Source: Myrica gale
Lineage: Eukaryota > Streptophyta > Magnoliopsida > Fagales > Myricaceae
Reading direction: 5' to 3'
Length of the DNA: 64,000 bases
Assembly: GCA_963930655.1 (NCBI GenBank)
Contig: OZ005609.1
Coordinates: 25,552,501-25,616,500 of the forward strand
Shown: positions 24,733 to 33,489 of the stretch, piece by piece
How positions within the stretch are numbered: the first letter of the stretch is position 1
Layout: each line of letters starts with the position of its first letter
Program-made: the position numbers and the translations under genes
Notes under the pieces: model-generated
Seen by the model: the letters and a program-made list of their open reading frames with translations, nothing else
Told to the model about the DNA's origin: nothing
The model's database searches: none

Positions 24733-27700
24733 CAGTCAACCAAGCACCATGAGCATAGAATTAATGGCATGCAACAAAAGACGAATACTTGACATTTCAC
24801 CAGTAGTAATTGTACGCAATGTGGAATGATGGTTGAGTAGGGCATAAACTTGAAATAAGGTGGCCTTGGCATGCATTGCAATTCCTGAGTCAGTTGGAAT
24901 CATGGAATTGACCGCGACAGTCATCCAATCGAGTTTTTGCAGTGAGTCGTTCCTCAGATCACAGGCTAACTGCCACAGGAGGTTCAGTAGTACTCTTTGA
25001 CTCACATGGAGAGGAACTAACGACACCACCCACCGTAGATTAACCTTAATAAAAATAGCGAGTTAAAGATAAATGAATGCATAAGCCATCAACAGATATG
25101 TTTGTGGACAATATTAAATGAGAAAAATTTACTTTTGAGAGGAACCAGGATACAATAGACATATCATTACTTTGGGGGCTACATTGAAAGCTTTTTCAAA
25201 ATTGTGTTGAAGTACCAAGTTTGTCAAATCCATTGTTACATCAACTGACACCATAACCTAATACAAACATGAGACAACCAACGTTAGAAAATAATTTAAA
25301 GGAAAAACAAATGAATTGTGACGGTTGTCTTTAAAGGGATTTATGTATGTACCTGAGTACTCGTACCACGACCTGACTCATTTTCAAGAACACACAGTGG
25401 CATCGGGGTCTGAGTATCGTTTGATTGATCCTGCGTTGCTTTTAAGCCCTACAAAACAAAACCCATGGTTAGGTAAATGAGTGTCCAGGCAAACGCAAGA
25501 TGACAACAAGGGACAGAAAATTGTGTTTGCAACCTTTTTTTTCCGGCTACTTGGTTTGGCTTCTGTCTCAATCGCTGGATTTGACCCTTTTCGTTGTGAC
25601 TTCTTCACCGCTTTTTCCACTGCAGACACCATTCTTGATGACCTTGGTCTCCTTTTCCTTGTAACCTTAACAGGACTAATCACTTTTTCGTAATTGTCCA
25701 CGTCCATTGATGCCACCGACGCTAATTCATTAAACTTTTTGCACAATAGGTCATATCCTTCGTCAGTAGGGTCACTGTGAAAAGCATCGTAACTACTTTT
25801 AATAAAACTGTAATGTCGCCTTATGTCCTTCCTCCATCTCGCAAGATAATATTTCCATGACAATTTTACAACTTTGTTTGATAGCAGCACAGAAATGACA
25901 TGACAACACAAGATACCTCTCGTTTCAAACAATGCAGAGGTGCACTTCACCTCTCCTTCTTCATCATTGTAGTAAAGACAATATGATTTTTCCTTTATAT
26001 TTTTCTTTACAACCCCTAGTTGAATCACTTCGTAAGTAGAAATTGCATCTTCTACTTTAAGACAAGAATGATTACATTGCATAACTTTCCGAAACTCTCC
26101 TTGAACTTTGCATTGGTATACACATCTTAGAAGCTCTCCTCTAAAGGAAATGGACTTGAACACGAAATTATGCGATTGAAGGAATCAAAATCAGCATTTG
26201 ATGTGAACCCCGTTAACCCGTAACGAGAGCCAACAACTATGAGGAACCCAAGATCGTTTCTAGGATGGATTCGAATGGAACCTCGACCCGTTGCTTAGGA
26301 AAGCAAGAACCTCGGTATAGTGAAGACGCCACAAACGGGATGGAAATCCGTTTGATAAGTCGAGTTGAACGACACGGGAATAAAGTGGCGCCTAAACCTA
26401 GTTCAAAAGGAAACTAAAAGACACCTAAAATAGATTCGGTTATTAAGGAAATAATGCTTGGCGCCTAAACCAAAAAGGAAACAAACTTAACACCTAAACT
26501 AAACTCGAAATCAGCTCCTATATGGAAAGAAAGGTGCGGCTAAAATAGTCCCAAAATCATGTCATCCGAAACCCTAATTAGGAGTATCTTCTAGAAGACT
26601 TCCTTGCATGCTCTAATGAAAACCCTACTCGGGCTCTTCTAGAACTTGAAGCACATTGACAATTCGTGGGTCATGCTGAATGGGCTTCCACGCCTTTGCT
26701 TGATCCCATGCCTCTTGAATTAGCCCGTTGAGTGCATCCTTGAACTTCTTTGCTCGTTCTCTTGTAACCGGTCCACTTGGCACTTGAACGGGTTCCTTTG
26801 AAACGGCACCTTGAGCTCCATCAACATTTGTCTCTTTCTCAACCATCTTCCTCAAAGCACTGTCAAACTGATCAACAAATTCCTTTAGTGTGATCTGTGA
26901 GTGCACATAACCATCAAAAAATGCATTCATACTTTCACTTCGTTGCGTAGTATTCATTCCCGCCCAAAAAGTATTTTTCACATATGTCGGCACCCAAAAA
27001 TTCTTCTCACTATATAACCTAGTCAACCATGTATTATTTTCTAACTGATAAGTCTCAATTAGAAACTTCCAATTTTCCTCGAACTGGTCACAGGTTTCAA
27101 ATTCATAGACACATTTATTCAAGGCAACCTTAATACCATGGAAATCAGAATTTATTGCAAACTTTTCAGGTAGTTTTCTCATAATGTACCACAAATAATA
27201 TATTTGACGTGTCGTGCTGCCGAAAACTATTTCAATTGCATTCTTCATAGCCCTAGCCTAATCTGTTAAAATTGTACTTGGAGCTTTACCGTTCATGCAC
27301 CCAACCAATTTTCAAACAACCAAACAAAGGTGCTTGTATCCTCATTGGACATAAGTGCTGCACCAAACAGCATTGACTGACCGTGATGATTGACACATAT
27401 GAAAGGAGCGAATGACATGTCATATCTATTAGTCAAGTACGTTGTGTCGAAGGAAATGACATCCCAAAGTATTCATATGCTGCTCTACTTCGTGCATCAG
27501 CCCAAAAGACATTTCGCAAACGACAATCGTCATCTATGTCCATTACATAGTAAAAGCCAGGATTATTCTTCTACATTCTGCAAAAATACTCACTAAGTGT
27601 TTGACCACCTCCTTTACCTAGCGGAAGCTCTCTTGCCTTGTGAATAAAATTTCGACAGTCTTTTTCTCCGAAAGAAAGATTTGCATACCCATCATTTCAA

Positions 27701-28390
27701 CAACAAGAGAGTGGAAATTCTTATTTGCACGTATTCCAGCTCTGTCATTTATATCTAGTCTTCTTTTCACAGAAGCTTCAATTCGCCTATGACATTTCAT
27801 TAACCTGGGCTTAAACTATGGTTATGTTCAAGCACAACCCTAGTCAACATCCACTTTCCATTGGCACAGACCATTGCACAAATCCTGACTGGACAATTCG
27901 TTTTAATTGTTGTTGGCACAACATCAGTTTTCGTCTTTCTTTGGTTCCCTTCACGAACACAAGTATAAGTTACGTGTGTGACAATCTCTTCCTTTCTTTC
28001 GTTGCATCTTTTTACCACAGCAAAACCATCTTGCTTAGCATACTTTACATAGTACCGGAAAACTTCATTGGCCGAATCAAACATCATTGATGTTTTCGGC
28101 TCTTCAATTTTTTCATCCCCATCTATCACATCGTATACCCAAGCATTAGCTGCTTAATCATCCCCATCTTCGTTATCATCAACCTCTAAATTACATACAA
28201 AAAATTAAATAAGAAATGCGACTTCCAACTCTATACTTGGGTTAAAGAAAAATAATTTGACGCTATAGTATCAAAATAAGAAGCCTAACCAATCTCAGTG
28301 ACACTTTCGTCAATTACATCATTGTCGTTATATTCACTGTCAACTTCTCCGTCAATCTCTAAGAGTGAACTAGAACAGTCTATTTATAAT
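24733..28390 (-). pseudogene. FAR1-type Mutator transposase, decayed
   Basis: Minus strand, several exons. An acidic N-terminal exon (about 28306-28375) comes first. The next piece (28129-27800) is the FAR1 DNA-binding domain (FRYYVKYAKQDGFAVVKR, CPVRICAMV, HNHSLSPG). A helical region with GIRANKNFHSLVVE follows at 27800-27620. The MULE catalytic core lies at 27600-26823, with [40 protein letters not shown] and LKEFVDQFD. The C-terminal part (26205-25384) carries the SWIM region (CTSALFETRGILCCHVISVL). Downstream exons (25437-25349, 25261-25175, about 25052-24735) encode an unrecognised helical tail. Breaks seen: an in-frame stop in the TDQARAMKN motif, another stop before the FAR1 domain, other frame disruptions, and loss of the Cys and His of the CLWH motif (YLWY). 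A Ty3/Gypsy fragment (26206-26822) splits the core from the SWIM domain. Confidence 0.9.
26206..26822 (-). mobile_element. Ty3/Gypsy LTR-retrotransposon fragment (fossil) inserted in the transposase
   Basis: The piece carries the tail of a plant Ty3/Gypsy polyprotein, recognisable by its GPVTRERAKKFKDALNGL motif, followed by non-coding 3' sequence. It lies between the catalytic core and the SWIM domain of the MULE transposase, which it interrupts. It is a short, broken remnant. No paired LTRs are visible, so it cannot be dated by LTR divergence, but it must post-date the transposase sequence it interrupts. Confidence 0.75.
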
Positions 28391-28552
28391 ACACCAGCCT
28401 AGCAGTACCACCTAATGTGCGTAATCTCTCAATGATTGGCTTTACACGAATGGACTGAAGAGGTATAAATGTCTGACGAGGTAGCCTTAAATTCTTTCAA
28501 ATACTATAAAGAAGCAAGAGAATTGTTAGTTGTATTCTTAAGCACATAATCA

Positions 28553-28992
28553 TTGCTGTAAAGCAGGTATGTATGAAAAGCTGAGGTCTGTCATGGATTA
28601 TATGGAGAAAAGGTTTTTGTCTCCAACAATTGTTACTTTTAACACTGTCATTGAGGTGTTTGGAAAAGCTGGAAATATTGAGAAGATGGATGAATACTTC
28701 AAGAAAGTGAAGCATCATGGAATCAAGCCCAACTCAATTACCTACTGCTCTCTTGTTAGTGCTTACAGTAAAGCTGGACATATGAAAAAAGTCGATTCAA
28801 TTTTGAGGCAGGTAGATAATTATGATGTAGTACTAGATACCCCTTTTTTAACTGCATTATCAGCGCATATGGTCAGGCTGGCGATGTGAAAAAGATGGGT
28901 GAGTTGTTTTCGGAAATGAAAGAGAACAAATGCAAAGCTGATCATATCACCTTTGCTACCATGATCCAAGCCTACAACGCCCAATGCATTTA
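28553..28992 (+). pseudogene. PPR protein gene fragment captured by the MULE
   Basis: The fragment starts abruptly at CKAGMYEKLRSVMDYMEKRF. It runs through P-type pentatricopeptide repeats (TPTIVTFNTVIEVFGKAGN, PNSITYCSLVSAYSKAGHM) to VVLDTPF. One missing base near 28844 shifts the frame, after which ISAYGQAGDVKKMGELF and HITFATMIQAYNAQ continue. It stops where the similarity ends, without a natural gene end. It resembles the C-terminal repeats of organelle PPR proteins of the Arabidopsis At5g48730 type (from memory, not searched). It lies inside MULE boundaries on the strand opposite to the transposase, so it is read as a transduplicated host fragment. Confidence 0.85.
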
Positions 28993-29914
28993 AACAATTT
29001 GAACACCACAGAGTGTTGGGATTAATGTTGTAAACATTACCTAACTCCCAAGCCCACATGATCATAGCACCCAAAGAAGCATACTATCTCCAAAAATTTA
29101 ACAGAAAAGAATGATATCCACTCTCATTGTGTTAGCTAAGCCAAAGACGCATATATATATATATATATATATTATCTTCCGAGCCCCCTAGATGCCAAAA
29201 TTAATGTACTGGGCTTTAAAATTATTGTATCAATGACAATCAAAGCTCAGTAGAAATAGACTTGGTACTCTAAGGCAATTGAAAAACATATCCAGGTAAC
29301 ATGGAAAGGCAATAAAGAACATCATCCAGGCACTAAAACTTGGTACACTAGGCACAACCGCCCTCTTAATTCATGTATAACACTCCAGGTCACACAAAGC
29401 ATTTGATCTGACAGGGTTAAAAAGAAAAGGGATTCCCAAGGCACTTAAAGGTTGGTGTTTTCACAAGTTTGTAATACTAATTTTCACAGTAGTATTCATA
29501 CATGCGTTAACTTAAAAGTATTTTTAAGTGGCCATATTCATAAACCATGAGTGTCATGCAAAATAGGCTATAAAAAATGTGGAAAAATTGACACATATTA
29601 AGGTAAGGTTGTTTACATACCTTAGAACAACCAGGCACAAGTTGAATTTACTCTTAAAACAATTCTAAAAGTTCAAACTATTAGAACTTTTCAAATTATG
29701 CAACAACGTTTAATATACCACATTCCCCACAATATGAAAGAAAATGTACAGCTCACAATTAACAACAAAAGGCATACCTCCCTGAACTCCAACTTCAATA
29801 TGTTATCAAAAACTCCAACTTCAACATAATCGTTGTTTAATAAAATATAACCCAATATCTCAAGCGAATTCAGAGAAAAATGCATTATCTAAAATTAGAA
29901 TTATTAGGCAGACA
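28993..29914. other. MULE interior, no gene recognised
   Basis: Non-coding, with a (TA)n tract at about 29151-29171. Part of it may derive from further captured introns, but nothing can be named. Confidence 0.45.
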
Positions 29915-30000
29915 ACCAACCATGTAGTTAGTCAGTGCAGACTTCCCGGCATTTGGAGCACCAATTATCCCGACCGACAAGGACTTCTGGTCCTCCTCCT
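29915..30000 (-). pseudogene. ERA-like GTPase (ERG type) fragment captured by the MULE
   Basis: On the minus strand a single short exon-like stretch reads EEDQKSLSVGIIGAPNAGKS followed by ALTNYMVG. GAPNAGKS is the G1 P-loop of ERA-family GTPases, and the flanking residues match plant mitochondrial/organelle ERA homologues (ERG), where this segment precedes the TKVAA switch region. Nothing else of the protein is present and the similarity ends abruptly on both sides. This is a fragment without function as a GTPase. Confidence 0.75.
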
Positions 30001-30139
30001 TATAAATTTACAGGATTAACACATCTGCTTTTATGTTTTTCCTCTATCCTTTTTACATTGTATTTAGTTAAATATGCATATACAAGAAGTAAAGAAACTT
30101 AGGATCAAAATCCCATTAACCATAACACTAAAATTTGTT

Positions 30140-30480
30140 GAAGTTAAATCAAAACCTCGAGCTACAAAGGGAGAGAAATGGAAAGGTACCAAGTGTGTCT
30201 CATTTTTCTTGATGTTGAATTTGTAGCCTGAACTGCTGGTGAATTTCGAGGTGGGTTTTGGTTTAGGACCGAAATGGATTGGCCTGCTGAGAGGGAATCC
30301 GAACCGGCTTTGGTTGAATATGCGAGAAAGAGTCGGTTATCGAGTGTAGTGTTGGTGGGTGAGCCACAGTTGAGGAGGTAGTTGTCTTTGTCTGAGGGAG
30401 TAAAAGAGCTCGAGAAGGAGAATTCGTGTTTGAAATGAGGGTTAAGTTTGAGCCAAATGAGGAGAGAAAGAGCGGCAGCC
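30140..30480 (-). pseudogene. CrRLK1L receptor kinase malectin-domain fragment captured by the MULE
   Basis: On the minus strand, starting right beside the right TIR, the frame gives a hydrophobic lead. It then reads FTPSDKDNYLLNCGSPTNTT, DNRLFL, SDSLSAGQSISVL and NPPRNSP, which is the start of the malectin-like ectodomain of THESEUS/HERKULES-type CrRLK1L kinases. A short deletion with a frame change follows. The next part, GYKFNIKKNETHLVPFHFSPF and ARGFDLTS, matches the following part of the same domain. No kinase domain is present. Direct contact with the TIR is typical of Pack-MULE capture. The fragment is broken. Confidence 0.85.
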
Positions 30481-30671
30481 AGCGGGACGAAAACTAAATG
30501 AGGAGGGACGAAATTTTTTTTCTAAGCCGGTCTAAAACTAAAAGGGAAAAAATCGGGAGAACCGTCCGGAGAAAGGGAAGTGATGGGCCGGTGCACAGTA
30601 CAAGTGTTGGGCCCCACTCCACGTCAGCCAGCGGGACGCGGACGGGATGCCCAGCATTTCCCCTAACCTAA

Positions 30672-32210
30672 AGCAGGTGCCAGCCGTCAGATGTGGTCAG
30701 CAAAAAGAGAAACCTCTTTCGGAACCAGGGTTAGATCAGTCGTGGAAAATTATGATAAAACATAATGCATGGTTGGTGTTTTTTTTCTTCTTCTTTTTAG
30801 GCTATTGTAGAAACTAGACCAAGCCTACTTGTAGGGGATTCGACCTCGGATCTAATCCTTCCCAAAGAAAGGAGGTGACAACTGAGCTCTACTCAGATAT
30901 ATGACACACGTATAAAGAGGACAGATACATGTACAGATCCCACCAAAACAATCCTCTTCTCCAGCTGGAGGTTGGTTTTTGACTAGAAATTGATATTCGG
31001 TCAATAAAAACAATTTATCTTTTTGATATAAATGATTGGTCCATTAATCGGAGTACCACTTTGTATGGAATTTTAATTAGTTGAGTACTCCCTCAAAATA
31101 TATTTAGGAAAATAAAAATAAAAAGGTAATAAAAAAAATCCCCAACACCTGTTCAAACACTTACAATATTCCACTAAATAGTACAGATTATTTTATAGTT
31201 GGTGCATCAAATTTATGTCGGCTAAAAGTGATAAAAGAACTTAATTTATTTGTGGTACCAATATTGCATGCAGTTTCAGCATATAATATTATTTTATGGT
31301 TTATATAACTTGTTTCTACTTCCATGCATCTGCAAAATGTGCTTTAATTTATTCTAGAGCTGTGCCTCAGGCACCTTTCCTTTTATAAATGGAAAGAACA
31401 ATGTGCGTGGTTTTGTGATCAAAAGTCAAATTGTAGCATATCTTGGTGTAATTATTTATGCACATTGATATAGTTTATCCGTACAGGCTTGTTCTGTTAT
31501 CTATTATATCTTTGACGGTGGATGCATGTTTCGGGTAAAATCATCATTTTCATAAGAGCAGAGAAGAAAAAGCATTACCATTAATTTCCAATCAATATTT
31601 GGCAGAGGCAGTTGGAGATATTGACGGCTAAAATTGAGTCTTGCCTACTTTAATAATGTCATTTGGGAACCGGACCAGAACTTTGTAATCCAAGGTTCCC
31701 ATGCTTTTGATAGGCCAACTTAGAAAGCTAAATAAATAGTGCAGATAAATAGCAAATTAATCATGATCAGAATAAATAATAATTAAATTAAGCTTTATAT
31801 ATATTTCTCAAAATGATCCACTAGCTAGCTAGCCTCGAGGGAACTTAATTTTCATGACATGACATGGCAACTTCTCGGGATGTTCCATTTCTATCTGGTG
31901 GTACAGTACCAGATCTGGATTGTCCTGTCCATTAATTAAGCTCTTGGTGATATATATATATATATATTGGACAATTGGCTTTGTAGTAACGTTGCTTATG
32001 CTCTGGGGCTTTGAAATTTGGCACTCAGCAGGGATAAGAACCTTCCCCATTTTCGGATTTTCTTTATTGATATGACTCTAAATGGCAAAGGAGAAATACA
32101 AGTGTGGAACTCGATCTAAATGGCGAAGGAGAAACAAGTGCGGGAATATCACTCATCAGACATAATGAATTAATTAATTAAGAATGTTAATACAATGATA
32201 CTGACGTTAG
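30672..32210. other. Intergenic, no gene seen
   Basis: Right flank of the MULE. At about 30820-30890 a phrase gggattcgacctcggatct resembles an inverted pol III B box, possibly a SINE remnant. (TA)n tracts occur near 31797 and 31950-31969. Confidence 0.45.
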
Positions 32211-32471
32211 AGTGATGCGAATTCCACGCAATCGAAGTCATCTATATATATATATATGACTTCGATTGCGTGTTATTCGCATCACACTCTCTCTCTCTAT
32301 ATATATATATATCTTGGGTGTGAAGTACGAACTTGACTGAAAGTTAACCGCATATTAATTATTAATTTATAGATGACTTCGATTGCGTGTAATTCGCATC
32401 ACTCTATATATATATCTTGGGTGTGAAGTACGAACTTGACTGAAAGTTAACAGCAGATTAATTATTAATTT
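32211..32471. repeat. Hairpin plus tandem duplication upstream of the CYP84A gene
   Basis: Bases 32212-32241 (gtgatgcgaattccacgcaa and on) pair with 32256-32285 with two mismatches across an AT loop, making a perfect-looking 30-base stem. The right arm and the roughly 115 bases after it are repeated directly at about 32375-32471 (atcttgggtgtgaagtacga, gaacttgactgaaagttaac). Three copies of the same core therefore lie within 260 bases, one inverted and two direct. Confidence 0.9.
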
Positions 32472-32698
32472 CTTTATTTCGAGAGGTGAAGATATTAATG
32501 TCGTCATAGCACTTACTATAATTGGAAGGGGAAAATGTTTTTAATTTGCTAAAAAACGATCGAAAACCGAAACGGTGAGATGAAAACATCGACGGTTCGA
32601 ATGTCAAACCACGACGGTGACGGGATCGTAGCACAGATCATAAGATCACGCATCAAATCCTTCACCTTTTCGATTCTAAACAAAAGACTTACCAGGAT

Positions 32699-32700
<2 letters not shown>

Positions 32701-32739
<39 letters not shown>
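32701..32739. repeat. Homopolymer run of 39 G
   Basis: An uninterrupted poly-G tract about 790 bases upstream of the CYP84A start. Runs of this length are rare in plant DNA. It can form G-quadruplexes, and its length is likely to be imprecise in the assembly. Confidence 0.95.
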
Positions 32740-33409
32740 CTTCCTATACCGAGCAATATATGAGGGCACAAACTGTGGAAGGGTTGGTAGATCAGCTGCC
32801 GGGATCTTAATCAGGAAGGAAAAAGAAAGAGGACTGGGGACCGGAGCTAATTAATTTGGAAAATAGCAGAATAGCTACAATCCGTATTATACCCCATGCA
32901 GTTACTTTATATAGCGGCCGATGCGTGGAGGTAGCTCCTCAATCTTAAACAGCTAGGTCCTAGGAGATTGCTTAATTAGCCGAAAGAAAAAGGAAATTGC
33001 TAGCTAGCTGTTGTTTATCATGATATAATTATTCTAGCGAGTTAAATTTATTCAATTACCCCATTGCATGTAGGCAAATTTTCTACGACCAGAAGTATAT
33101 TAATTTCTTAATTATACGTGTATATATAGGAAGTATTCTGTACATATAAAATGTGTGTGCATGCATGCGTACGTAGACGGACATGATATACGGGAACTGT
33201 TCGTAATTTTCACTCACCTACTCGATCCTGATGTTTTACTCCTTTATAGACTGTCGTGATTATCCTAAACAAAAATAATTAAGAAAATAAATCCAAAAAA
33301 TAAAATCGAAATCTGGTCTTTAAGGAAGTAACTACTAGTGTGGTCAAATTATCAGATACTATTCAAACTTGAGCAGATTGAGATTGTCCGCAGGAGCCAC
33401 AAAAATTTG

Positions 33410-33417
33410 TATATAAA
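33410..33417 (+). promoter_or_regulatory. TATA box of the CYP84A gene
   Basis: tatataaa lies 73 bases upstream of the chosen start at 33490, which gives a short leader of about 45 bases. This supports the 33490 start over the in-frame ATG at 33457, whose extra residues (MHSHHAPKYSA) lack similarity to the family and would sit almost at the transcription start. Confidence 0.6.
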
Positions 33418-33489
33418 GACTCATAATATCTCCTTCCAAACTAGCAACGTTTAGAGTTGCATTCTCATCACGCGCCAAAATATAGCGCC

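Larger units (their letters stand above)
21147..30671. mobile_element. Complete-ended Mutator-like element (MULE) carrying host gene fragments
   Basis: The element is 21156-30662 (9,507 bp). Identical 9-base repeats ctaacctaa lie at 21147-21155 and 30663-30671. The left end gggaaatgctgggcatccc matches the right end in inverted orientation. The TIRs run about 125 bases on the left and 150 on the right, with about four substitutions and one indel of about 22 bases. Inside, from left to right: an unrecognised GC-rich leader (21300-21660), a GRF zinc-finger gene (+), a FAR1-type transposase (-) split by a Ty3/Gypsy fragment, a PPR fragment (+), an ERA-like GTPase fragment (-) and a CrRLK1L malectin fragment (-). 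The transposase is broken, so the element cannot supply its own enzyme. The intact ends could in principle still be recognised by a related transposase (inference). Confidence 0.95.

Noticed and set aside
28553-28992. A functional host PPR gene
   Set aside because: It lies within MULE boundaries, starts and stops mid-repeat, and has a frame shift.
33457-33489. Upstream in-frame ATG for CYP84A
   Set aside because: It adds eleven residues unlike the family and lies only about 40 bases after the TATA box; the ATG at 33490 matches known CYP84A starts.
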